Both the position numbers and the translations under genes were made by a program. 64,000 nucleotides of DNA, taken from positions 14,359,237-14,423,236 of the forward strand of contig JAGTTD010000013.1 of assembly GCA_018398585.1 (NCBI GenBank). Direction: 5' to 3'. This DNA is from Simmondsia chinensis (lineage: Eukaryota > Streptophyta > Magnoliopsida > Caryophyllales > Simmondsiaceae). A model generated the notes under the pieces. That model made no database searches. It was not told the origin of the DNA and saw nothing but the letters and a program-made list of their open reading frames with translations. Numbering within the stretch: position 1 is the stretch's first letter; each line of letters opens with the position of its first letter. Below, one piece after another: positions 44,283-54,091 of this stretch.

Positions 44283-44591
44283 TGTCATGATCAGAGTTAG
44301 TTCAAGTCCTTTTACCGGCTGTTTCATATTCAAATCTTAGTTCTTGCTGTTTGGCGCCAAAATTAGTTAGTAGTGTTTTTCCTTGTTTGGTTGGTTGTAA
44401 TAAGTCAGTTAATGTCTAGATATTTTGTCTAGATATTTGTTCCCTTGTTTTTTGGCTATAAGTAAGCATTGTCTTGTAAAGTGTTGCTCATCCAATGAAA
44501 AATACAATTCTTTCCCTTGTTCATTTCCAATTTAGTTCAATTTTCCTTAGTTCTATCTAGGTTAAGCTCAAGAACTATCTTGAGCCTAACA
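44283..44591 (+). repeat. 3' LTR of element D
   Basis: TGTCATGATCAG to CCTAACA, 309 bp, followed by TGTAG. Confidence 0.93.
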
Positions 44592-44596
44592 TGTAG

Positions 44597-45739
44597 CCTA
44601 ATAAAGAGGATAATATTTGATGAAAAGTATTTCTTTCGGTAAATAGTATGTTAGATGAAAAGAAAATGCACCATATAGCTATTTTAGATGTTAGATGCTT
44701 AAATTTTATGTATTTGAACCAAAACTTGACTGAATAAAGGTTGGTAAATGCTTAAAAAATGTTGGACCCAAGTCTATACTAAATAATACCAGTTTGATCA
44801 GGTCACATAACAAATTAGTCGCTATGGTGTACAATTTTAGACTACACTGGTATTATTACTCAAAGATGTTCATCACTCTACCCTTAGACTAGACCTAACC
44901 GTAGAATGGTTACCCTTCAAGAAACAAGGAAAAAGATTGAATCATATATGATTTTATGTTTTATTTATAATGAAAATGTGTGCCTATTTTTATTTGCAGA
45001 TTATTTCGTAGAAAATAATATTTTGTTAAAAGAAGGGGCTCAAATATAAGAGAAACTTTGTCCCTTCTTATAGTACCTTTTAAAACCTTGGCTCGTGCCA
45101 ACAATTCTAAATCAGGTCGAGCTAACTTCTTTAACAGGATAAGCTGTGCCGAGTAAAGTTTAAGCCTAATTATATCTAATTGAGCTTAAATCAAGTTTAA
45201 TGATCCTCAATAAGGCGAGCTTACCTTGAATCTAGCTAACAGATTCATGCTCAAAACTAAGTTGAACCAAGTTAAGCTCAAAATTTCTAGCCTTAACGAG
45301 CTTCGAGTAGAGAAAAACAGGGACCAGTATGCCTAGAGCCTGTTAACTTTGATGATTTATACCTTTACTTAGACGACTATATTTAGGAAATAATCTTTTC
45401 TAAAACCAAAAAAAAAAAAGAAAATACGTATAAGTTTCGTTCTTCCTTAGCAAACATTTCTGTCAAAAATATACTTTAGAGGAGAAGAAATCATCTCCCG
45501 AACTAACTGGAACTAAAAAGAATCATATTTTGCTTTAAAACCGAACTGAAAAAAATAAACACTAGATTTCACTTTTCCTTGGAAAAGCAAATATTTTCGT
45601 AGGAAAAAAGTTTTTCGCTCTAGTGGGTTGCATATATTTTCAACATTGGGTCAAGTGGGTCTGGGTATCGGGTATGGTTCCGAATTACCTATGGGTCGGC
45701 ATTCATTACCTTGGAACATTTCCAAATGAGCCTAAATGA
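44597..45739. other. Non-coding; degenerate GAGCTTAA-rich repeat
   Basis: 45090-45320 contains CGAGCTAAC and TTAAGCTC words resembling a very decayed copy of the CGAGCT element at 47702-48286. Otherwise nothing assigned. Confidence 0.35.
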
Positions 45740-46040
45740 GGAAAACATATCTTGGATACTTTAAGATTTCACTATTTATTATTTAGGTACTTAGACATTT
45801 TCAATATATAAGTCAGACCTTGATGCTTGACAAATACCTAGGTATCCAGATGTTTTAATATATAAGTAGGATACCATGAGGTTACACTATTTATTTCTTG
45901 AGTACCTGATGTTTCAATATATAATTGGGATACTTGAGATTTTACTATTTATCACTTACGTATCATGATGTTCCAATATGTAAGTGGGATACCTTGAAGT
46001 TTAAAATTTCTATCAATTAAGTACCTGGATATTTTAAAAT
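45740..46040. repeat. Minisatellite of about 60-bp units
   Basis: Four to five diverged units built on GTACCTGATGTTTCAATATA, AAGTGGGATACC and TTTTACTATTTATCAC. The words match the arms of the MITE-like element at 31219-31676. Confidence 0.6.
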
Positions 46041-46405
46041 TTTGCCAGTCTGGTATCTTTTTTCTGAAATTCAATAGATTTTTATTGGAAAATGTTAAAT
46101 TAGAATATGACTTCGATAATATATAAGTATTTTCATTACAATTTGGTTATTTTGGCAAAAGATGTTGACATAACATATGATTTTGGCAATATATGTAAAT
46201 AGTTTACACGCGATTTGGTGAATATTTTGTCATACTTCATTAATTTTTTGTCAAAAATATTGATATAACTTTTATATATTATATTTGCATAAAATTGGTT
46301 AGATTTCTTAAAAATTTCATCAAATTCCAACATAGGGTACCTAGATGATAAAATATTTAAACTTAGGCTACTTTAATCTTATTAAAAAGGGTACATAAAT
46401 AATAA
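46041..46405. other. AT-rich non-coding, MITE-related words
   Basis: Contains TTTTGGCAAAAGATG and TTTTGGCAATATATG, like 31550-31580. Includes the left target duplication of the SINE at 46388-46405. Confidence 0.35.
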
Positions 46406-46640
46406 GAAACATACCCAGTGCCTCAAAGGCTCCCGCCTACGCAGGGTGTGGGGGGCGCGGATGTACGCAGCCTTCCCTCTTCAGGGTGTTAACCTAAAGA
46501 TAGACTGTTTCCCAGTGCCTCCAACCTGAGGGTGAGGACTTCCCAGGAGGTCACCCATCCTGGTACTACTCTCGTCCAAGCACACTTAACTTCTAATTTC
46601 TAATGGGATCCGGTTACGGCGTGTTGGTGCCCTCTTTGGT
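46406..46640 (-). mobile_element. 5S rRNA-derived SINE with Au/LINE-like tail, copy 2
   Basis: Same architecture and the same 5' end (ACCAAAGAGGGCACCAACAC) as the copy at 944-1191. Flanked by 18-bp duplications AGGGTACATAAATAATAA (46388-46405) and AGGGTACATAGATAATAA (46641-46658). 5S part occupies about 46534-46640, the Au/LINE-like tail about 46411-46512. Both copies share the base change CC for CT in GTACCAGGATGG and the same linker, so they descend from one source element. Confidence 0.9.
46534..46640 (-). promoter_or_regulatory. 5S rRNA-type promoter of SINE copy 2
   Basis: Box C and the intermediate element are intact; box A reads AGTTAAGTGTGCTTGGAC with two transitions from the 5S consensus. 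Probably weaker than copy 1. Confidence 0.75.
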
Positions 46641-46859
46641 AGGGTACATAGATAATAAATGTTAAAATCTAAGGGTATATAAATGATTATATGTATATAC
46701 ACGCATGCAGATTATCTAAAATAGGACAATCCAAGCATATTAACATTCAGATCAATAATTGATAATTGGATCCCTTCTTGGGCTTTGTAATCGATTATTT
46801 ACATTAAACTTGGATTAGAACTAGTAAAAACCGAAACTTGGATGAATGTTTATACATTA

Positions 46860-47005
46860 ACCAAACATGACCCGCCACATCCCAACCCAACCTACCCCAA
46901 CCCAAAACCATCATCCTATCATTTGGTGGGTATGAGTTGGGCATGGGTCATATGCTGGATGGGTCATGTTGGTTCTTGGCCCAACCCACCCAAACCCAAC
47001 CTACG
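46860..47005. repeat. CCCAACCC-rich imperfect inverted repeat
   Basis: CCCAACCCAACCTACC and CCCAACCCAAAACC at the left, then GGGTATGAGTTGGGCATGGG, then CCCAACCCACCCAAACCCAA. Can form partial stems. Not telomeric. Confidence 0.5.
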
Positions 47006-47701
47006 TGCTCCTCTATATAAGGGTATATACAAGAAATTTAATCATATAACATGATAGATAATATGCCATTCTATGCTTGCATTTTATTTTAAGTGTGTGA
47101 GAGTGTTTCAGTGCTTAATTTTAACTTCTTTTTTACTCTAGGATATGAAAGTGACTTCGTTTACAATATATATTTGCATTTTTACTTGTTTACTTTTTAT
47201 TTGTATGTCTTGAAATTATCAAGGCAAGATTGGTAAAACCATAAAATCATATCGTACTTCTTTCCATTAGCTTCGTTTAAACTCAAAGGATCGTATAATT
47301 CTAAAAAAGTTAAGATTCTACTTCGAATCGGGATCATCAGCAAATGTGGCATTATAGAATCATAAGATTTTAAGTTCCAGATAGGGAGTTTAATAACAAA
47401 CGTCAGCCCTTGTATTGGTATTTATGTTTTTGTTTCATTGGTCTCTGTGTCTATTTTTGTCATTTGCAAACCATGGTTCTCCCTTATTGAACATTTTATA
47501 TTAATGTTAAGTACCTATTGCTGATTATACAAGTTCGTTGCTATTACATAATTGGTATGAGGGCCCCAAAAGTCACCCTTTTTTTCCAATAAGTGCAAAA
47601 AAGGTCAAAGCTTAAGATTGTAACAATTCAAACAAACTTTTTTCAAGTTGGCTTGGAAACACAAATAAAGCATTTGGGGGGATTTTATAGGCATGTAAGG
47701 G
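47006..47701. other. Non-coding, no recognisable feature
   Basis: AT-rich, no gene or repeat recognised. Confidence 0.4.
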
Positions 47702-48286
47702 GTGTAAACGAGCCAAGCCAGGCCGAGCACCCTCTTGTTCGAACTCAAGTTTGATAAGACTTATTGAGCTCGAGTTCGAGCCTAGCTCTTATCGAGTATT
47801 TCTAACCCTTGTTCGAACTCGGTTAGATAAGAATATAGTGTGTTCAATACTCGGCTCCGCTTATCAAGCCGAGTGGAGCTTGTTATCGACTAGAATTGAG
47901 CTTGTTATCGAGTCGAGTCAAGCTCATTATCGAGCCCAATCGAGTTTAAAATCGAGCCAAGTTTGCGATCGAGTCGAGCTCATTAACGATCTGAGCTTTT
48001 TAAGTTCTTATCGAACCATTTTTGAGGTAATACCAACCGTTATCGAGCTCATAACGAGCTCTTAACGAGATGATATCAAGCCCCTTAACGAGCTCTTACC
48101 AGGCCCTTATAAAAATGTTTGTGAATATTAACGAGCTGAGCACTCCCTGTTCGAATTCGGCTCGTTAAGCTTACCGAGCCTGCTCAAACTCGGCTCAATA
48201 AGCTATCGAGCCCTCCTAATGAACACAAACGAGCCCTAATTAATTTCGAACACGAGTAATTCATCTAACGCTTTGTTCGTTTACGC
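47702..48286. mobile_element. TIR element packed with CGAGCT words
   Basis: Terminal inverted repeats GTGTAAACGAGCCAAGC (47702) and the complement of GCGTAAACGAACAAAGC (48269-48286). The interior is a dense field of CGAGCT, TCGAGC, GAGCTC and TTATCGAG words in both orientations, so the single strand can fold extensively. No ORF of merit. This type of repeat is widespread in plant genomes; hAT-like MITE is my guess. Target duplication not clear. Confidence 0.65.
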
Positions 48287-48465
48287 TCTAAAGTAACTCC
48301 CTAATTAATCTATTAGAAGAAAGTTGTAGATGTTTGAATGAAGTCAAAATTTCAAAAAGTTGTCATTTTCACATGTTGCAATCATAAGTGTCAAGGCTCA
48401 AGCAAGACTTCTATAGGTTTATGTGTCGAGACGTACTTATTTAGTGTTGACACTAAACATGCCTC

Positions 48466-50326
48466 GAGACGAGCGGTTGGCCCATGAAATTCATGGGAAG
48501 GGGTAAAGCGGTTAGCCCAGACGGCATACCCATAGAAGTATGGAAATGCCTTGTACAGAAGGGCATCTGTTGGTTGAGTAAACTATTTAACCAAATCCTT
48601 ATGGGGGAGAAGATGCTTGAGGAATGGAGGACGAGCACAGTGATCCCGATATATAAGAACAAAGGCTACATTTAGAGTTGCGCCAACTATAAGGGTATCA
48701 AACTAATGTGCCACACTTTGAAGTTGTGAGAACGGGTCATAGAGAGGAGGTTAAGGCAACAGACAGAGGTGTCCGAGAACAAATTTGGATTTATGCTCGG
48801 GAGATCTACAATAGAAGCCATCCACATCCTTAGGCGAACGATAGAGCAATACAAGGAGATATAAATAGACCTGCACATGGTTTTTATTGATTTAGAGAAG
48901 GCATATGATAGAGTGCCAAGAGAGGTCCTTTGGATATTTTTGGACAGGAGAGGCGTCCCCGTGCCATACAAACGAGCCATTAGAGACATGTATGAGGAAG
49001 CAAAGACTATGGTGCATACAAAGGACGGGGAGACAGACGCTTTCCCGATAACAGTTGGGGTACACCAGGGGTCTGCTTTGAGCCCCTATCTATTCATTCT
49101 GATTATGGACGAGCTCACTAGGCACATCCAGGGATGTGTACCTTGGTGCATGCTTTTTGCTGATGACCTAGTGTTGGTGGGGGAGTCGCTAGAAGAGGTA
49201 AATGAGAAGTTGGAACTGTGGAGAAGGGCACTAGAGTCGAAGGGTTTACGACTAAGTAGATCCAAGACCGAGTACATGGAACTCAAGTTCGATGCCTCTA
49301 CCACGCCGAGCCAAGAAGACGTCAAGATTGGAACTGAGGCCACATCGAAGAAAGAGAGCTTCAGGTACTTAGGGTCCATGGTACAGCACAACGGCGAAGT
49401 TGACGAGGATGTCAACAACCAAATTAAAGCGGGATGGCATAAGTGGAGGATGGCCTCCACGGTACTTTGTGATAGAAAGTTCCCCTTGAAGCTAAAGGGA
49501 AGATACTATAAGACGATTGTGAGGCCATCCATGACATATGGGGCGGAATGCAGGGCGATGAAACAGTAGCACACACAGAAGATGAAAGTGGCGGAGATGC
49601 AAATGTTGAGGTGGATGTGCGGACACACAAGGAAGGATAGGATCATAAACGACGTCATAAGAGGCAAATTGGGCGTAGCCCCAATTGAGGATAAATTGAG
49701 GGAGCAACGTTTGAGGTGGTTCGGACATGTTAGGAGGAGACTGGACAACCCTCCAATTAGGAGGTGCAAACATCCCCTTACTACACTAGGCAGGAGAGGA
49801 AGAGGCAGACCAAAGAAGAGATGGCTGGAGACTATCCGACAAGACCTCACCCACCTAAACCTTAGGGAGGAGATGGCCTTAGATAGGCCCCAATGGAAGG
49901 CTAGTATGGGGTTATAGATGCTCCAGTTGGAGTAGGGTAATCTAGCTTACTAGTGCTAGGCCTTGACAGCCTCCTGGCATACTTAGGTGTGTACTTGTAT
50001 GCATGAGCCGCTACTTGCCCGCCTACCTGCTTACCTATGCTGTGACCTTTGTGATTTCTGCTTGGTTTTTGCTTTCCGCTTGTTGTGGCTTGCTAAGTTC
50101 GTTGTTTTGCGCGCTATGTGTCCTACCTTGCTCATGCGTTGATGATCTCCTGCTGATAGGTCATATGCGCTATGCTGCGGACAAACCTCTCAGATTGGGG
50201 GTCCTTGAAAACAGCCTCTCTTCAGGGGGTACTCTGAAGCTTGAAGGCTGCGTACATCTACCCTCCCCCGACCCTGCTTTTGCGGGAGCCCTTTGTAGGC
50301 ACTGGGTTTGTTGTGGTTGTTGTTGT
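48466..50326 (+). mobile_element. RTE-type LINE, 5'-truncated
   Basis: Flanked by a perfect 14-bp duplication ACTAAACATGCCTC (48452-48465 and 50327-50340). Contains the RT and C-terminal domains of an RTE-clade LINE, a 3' UTR, and a 3' end of about 105 bp (50206-50312) shared with the 5S SINEs, finishing in TTTGTTGTGGTTGTTGTTG. The endonuclease end is missing, as is usual for aborted reverse transcription. Confidence 0.92.
48484..49917 (+). pseudogene. RTE LINE reverse transcriptase and C-terminal domain
   Basis: One reading frame of 478 codons with four internal stops (TAG 48673, TGA 48727, TAA 48862, TAG 49567) and no frameshift. Motifs in order: [82 protein letters not shown], and catalytic [13 protein letters not shown] near 49152. 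The later part has [19 protein letters not shown] and the C-terminal RWFGHVRRRLDNPP and GRPKKRW. All catalytic residues of RT are present. It copies its own RNA at a nicked target; SINEs with the same 3' end can borrow it. Inactive here because of stops and lost endonuclease. Confidence 0.92.
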
Positions 50327-50340
50327 ACTAAACATGCCTC

Positions 50341-50947
50341 AGGTGATTTTTCAAAAATTTAACCATTGAGTTTGATTGAAATTTCTTTTAAGCTCATAGT
50401 CTTCTGAAAACATATGTATACAAGTGATAACCAGCCCTAAATAGACTTTATCAAAATCCCTTTATCAAGGCATAACTTTAGTACGTTCAATTAGATAATT
50501 TACATTTAAAGAGAAAATTGGCGGGGAGATTTTGGGAAACTTTGGCTCAAAAATATATTTTGAAATCAAAACTTTTCATTTTATGAGCAATCTTATAAGC
50601 AACATAATATAAATAAGATTATTCAACTAAAACAATATATTAAATCATAAATCCTTAGTTTAACTGATATGACTCCTTGAATCATATGGATTATGATCTC
50701 CTCCTCTTGGACTTGGACTATTCTTCACTTTAACATGAATGATTCTTTAGTTGATCCATCATCCTTTAAGGCTTAATACCATCATTAGGTGATTTCTTTT
50801 TCTTCTTTTTTTTTTTTTTTTTGGGAGAAGTGTTGATTTTAAATGATTTTGATCTTTCAAGCTTTTTATGCGTCACTTATCACGATTAAAAATGCTCAAG
50901 TATCATAACTCTCTAGATGTTTATTCCTAATCGAAATTACAATGTTC
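50341..50947. other. Non-coding, no recognisable feature
   Basis: AT-rich with an 18-T run near 50805-50822. No gene seen. Confidence 0.45.
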
Positions 50948-50952
50948 ATGAT

Positions 50953-51362
50953 TGATGCAGCACCGACAAGAAGAAATTGGGAACATAAGGTTCAACGGCC
51001 TTCCTTTAAACTCTTATTGCTAAAACAATTAAGAAATAAAGGAGAAATAGTTAACCCTAATTCTCACACCTCGAATAGATGAAATATATAAAAAGAAATA
51101 AAACTCATGAAAATTAAATTCTAGAACCCTAGAGTTCCCTTCCTTGAATAAAAGAACTAATTGGCCTAGATTAAAAGACTAAAATTGAAAGAGATAAATG
51201 CAAAGATAAATAATAAAATCCACTAATCTAAACTAAGCTTCCTAATTGAACTACTAGTACCCATTCACCTCTATCCGCGAGTCTCTTCCATCTCACCAAG
51301 CTCGCCAACTAGCCAATACCCTATCCGCTTAATAACCCACCTTGTGTTAAGGCGCAGCTGCA
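50953..51362 (-). repeat. 3' LTR of element H
   Basis: Plus strand TGATGCAGCACC to GCAGCTGCA, 410 bp, followed by the purine tract complement TCATCCTTCTC. Its first 115 bp recur at 53911-54086 in both orientations. Confidence 0.8.
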
Positions 51363-51860
51363 TCATCCTTCTCGAATCGAAGAGAATTCGCCATCAAATT
51401 CACCAATAGATTGTCCGAGTCATTCTCGCCAAAGTACGAAACACAATAGAAGTTCTTATTCTGCTCAGTAGCTGCAGTCGGTATGCATTATCAATGATTT
51501 TCTCAAGACATGTAATACATCTTACTTTTGTGCGGTTAATTTGTTGTGCTTCCATGACAAGAACCACTTTCTTGTCGAGGACGTCCATACTTGTTCACCA
51601 ACTTAGAGTTGAATTACTCGTCGTTGCTTGTAATTCGCTATCTTGTACTTGGCGCTTGCCTCAAGCAGCTATGCTCGAGCCGGCTCATGTATCTCTTGAA
51701 GGTAGATGACGTCCTCCGCGTGTTCACGTGGGCGAATAACATTCAGGCCTGGTGGAAATTTTACAGGTGTATGACGGACAAAGATATAGACAATTTGGAA
51801 TAGACGAAACCCTTTGCTTCTGTTTACTGAGTTGTTATAAGCCAACGCAACTTGATACAA
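51363..51860 (-). pseudogene. pol: Integrase C-terminus of element H
   Basis: 51860-51669 reads LAYNNSVNRSKGFRLFQIVY and TPVKFPPGLNVIRP, the C-terminal side of the Ty3/gypsy integrase core (AYN.SVNRS.G.SPF). Further on, IIDNAYRLQLL near 51500 fits the usual KINDNAYVIDLP, and NSLRFEKDDAAAP near 51370-51400 is the polyprotein tail. Stops and frameshifts throughout. Confidence 0.75.
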
Positions 51861-52657
51861 TGTTTGTTACCATCCTGCAATGTTCTCGGCAACAAGATAT
51901 CGGAGAAGGTTACCCAACGGCCTTCTCATCATTTCAGCATGACCATCCGCTTTGTGGATAGTGAACAGTACAAAATACAAGAGAGGCATTTACCATCTTC
52001 GATAAAACCTTCCAGAAACAATTCACAAGGCAGACTTCCCCATTTGACCAAATGTTGGCAAGTAATCTATCTTCTTGGCGCCTAAGCTCTTCAAGCTCAG
52101 TAGGACGCATTTGGTAATGGAGCCTATCGGGTCAGACATCTCTCGACACCTGATCTACCCAGTGTTGAACGTCCCTTACCGGCAACATAGTACTCGACAC
52201 CTCTCTCATTTCTCCTCCTGTTTCATCTGGCATTCCTTGCCCATTGGTACAAACACCTTCTTGTTCTCACCAACTTCCTTGGTGAGCACACTTCTAGCCT
52301 GAGGATTCAGATTTTTGGCTTTCTCCAAACTATGCGCTTCATCCTTCGTAGGAAACAAGACTATCTTTGTTCCCTCAAATACGAAGTTGTAGGTGTTCTT
52401 CCATCCAACATGGTAGCGCCCCTGTCAAATTGCTATGGTCACCTCAACAACAAATGACACGCATTCATGATAACGACATCACGCCATACTCCATCATAAG
52501 GTTACTTGGTTTCTTTTCTTTAGCCAACACAACTTGTTTGGGTTCTGATGATCCTTCGTCTTCAAACCTAGCTTCTTGGAAGCTTCCTCGGAGATAACTT
52601 TCTAATAGCTTTTGGAGTCAATGACTAGGCGGCATACCCTTTTGCCAATCGTATATG
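51861..52657 (-). pseudogene. pol: Protease region and pol remnant of element H
   Basis: 52657-52290 reads KRVCRLVIDSKSY, SEEASKKLGLKTKDH and NPNKLCWLKKRNQ, corresponding to VCxxIIDGGSCENV...LGL...NPYKLxWLKKGN in related elements, here with IDGGS changed to IDSKS. Then a trace of WKNTYNFVFEGTKIVL. Near 52170-52110 PVRDVQHWVDQV marks the start of the RT block; the RT catalytic region is not found, so it is deleted or beyond recognition. Confidence 0.6.
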
Positions 52658-53700
52658 TTATCTTGAAGATGTTATTTTGAGCCAACCATCTCCTTTTGCT
52701 TCTTTAGGTGTGAAGCAAGCTCGCCTAACCACTAGTAGATGACCTTCGTCTCCTGCAACTTCCTCTTCGCCACTTGGTGCCAACTCATCTTGAGCTTCTA
52801 ACTCGCCATCTTCAATATGAAGTCCCTTGATGTACAACCCCTTACCAGGTGTGTTGCCTTTCCAGCACTTGGCGATATGGTGACCTAACTCGCCACACTT
52901 GAAACAACGAGTCTTAAAACTACCCACTTAGTCTTGGTTGCTCGGAATACAGGGGTTGGCGACAACAACGTTACCTTATATTCCTGAGTTGGTTAGAAAT
53001 CACACCTGACCAAGCCAACTATCCTAGGTGTTCTAAGTAGCGCTAATCTGACTTCGTTTCTATTGCTTCTCGAGTTCAAAGCTCTCTAGCTTGCTTCCAA
53101 AATGCAAAGATGTTAAACATGTTTAACACCTCCTATATCGACTCCTTCAACCCGCCAACAAACCTATCCGCTAGTTGCTTTTTCGATTCTGTCAAGTCAT
53201 TCCCGGTGACCAGGGAGTACAATTGCGCCGTGTACTCCTCCACCAACCAAAAGCCTTGTCGCAAGTTTTAAAGGAATTGGTACATCACCCTGCCGCGATT
53301 GTGGGGAAGGAAGGTGCTCTGCGTATGCTTTTTCATCTTTTCCCATGTCTCAGTCTTCGATTTACCCTATCCAAACCGGCTATGCTTCGGCCACTGCCAC
53401 CTGGTGATGGCCCTACCCCTCAATTAAGTAGCAACTAGAGGCATCAGCTTATGCTCTGAACCTCCTTAAACTCAAGTATTTCCTCCACCGCAGCTAACCA
53501 ATCCCATAATTTCTCTAGTTATCACCCAACCGGGAGCTCCGAAATTTCAATTCGAACCTCAAATTCCCACCTCCGATCCTCTAAGCAATCGGAAGCTGCA
53601 ATATTTGGTCGAGTTCTCCTCACGTTCCACCCTTGGGTTTCAACCTTTGAGAATGGATTGTAAAAGCTCTGCTCCGTTTCATCTGCTCCACCCACCTCCG
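52658..53700 (-). pseudogene. gag: gag of element H
   Basis: Degenerate minus-strand gag: WEFEVRIEISELP and LWDWLAAVEEILEFKEV near 53580-53450 match the start of a widespread plant gag domain. Intermediate parts show stops and frameshifts (53440-52940). An intact zinc knuckle CFKCGELGHHIAKC at 52927-52860 is followed by an acidic linker and GHLLVVRRACFTP, the conserved gag-protease junction of this group. ORF at 52927-52658 is the longest intact part. Confidence 0.78.
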
Positions 53701-53894
53701 ATGGATTTTAAGGCTGAGTTATAGGTGCTTGGCTGGGATTCACCCCCAATTGGACCAAACATAGCTCGATTCGTAAGAATTTCTCCTCCATATTCTCAAG
53801 TCTCCTCTCGGACTGTCCCTGTTGATCTCACTCATAAACGCCACCAACGCCCGCGTACCTCTGTCAGCCACGAGCTATCTTAGAAAAACGTTTT

Positions 53895-53910
53895 GAGTTC
53901 TGATACTAAC
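53895..53910 (-). other. Primer-binding site of element H
   Basis: Minus strand GTTAGTATCAGAACTC beside the LTR, near-match to the initiator Met-tRNA site. Confidence 0.65.
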
Positions 53911-54086
53911 TGATGCAATGCAGACAAGAAGAAAATGAGAAGGGAAGGTTCAACGGCCTTCCTTTAAACTCTTATTGCTAGGGTTAACCATTTCGCCTTT
54001 GCTTCTTAATTGTTTTTTGCAATAGAAGTTAAAAGGAAGGTCGTTAAACCTTCCATTCCCAATTTCTTCTTGTTTGCACTACATCA
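53911..54086. repeat. Fold-back remnant of the 5' LTR of element H
   Basis: 53911-53985 matches the first about 75 bp of the left LTR (TGATGCA.., GGTTCAACGGCCTTCC). From there to 54086 the sequence is the reverse complement of LTR bases about 115 back to 1, ending CACTACATCA. The two parts make a long hairpin. ATGAT follows directly. Confidence 0.8.
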
Positions 54087-54091
54087 ATGAT

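Larger units (their letters stand above)
39314..44591 (+). mobile_element. Ty3/gypsy chromovirus element D (Reina-like)
   Basis: 5.3-kb element, two 309-bp LTRs (39314-39622, 44283-44591) about 96 percent alike by eye, duplication TGTAG at 39309-39313 and 44592-44596. All domains are present in order: gag, zinc knuckle, protease, RT, RNase H, integrase, GPY module and a weak chromodomain. From 42074 to 44254 a single frame persists with only stop codons; upstream has a few frameshifts. Confidence 0.94.
50953..54086 (-). mobile_element. Ty3/gypsy element H (CRM/Galadriel-like), with folded-back 5' LTR end
   Basis: Minus-strand element between perfect 5-bp duplications ATGAT (50948-50952 and 54087-54091). 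Left LTR 50953-51362; internal region with gag, protease and integrase remnants; primer site at 53895-53910; right LTR replaced by a short fold-back (53911-54086). Internally shortened: RT and RNase H are largely missing. The gag and protease motifs resemble a widespread plant chromovirus group (CRM/Galadriel type); lineage is tentative. Confidence 0.82.

Noticed and set aside
46842..47054. Proline-rich protein ORF
   Set aside because: Derives from the CCCAACCC simple repeat.
47751..48065. 104-codon ORF
   Set aside because: Within the CGAGCT repeat field; residue pattern reflects the repeat.
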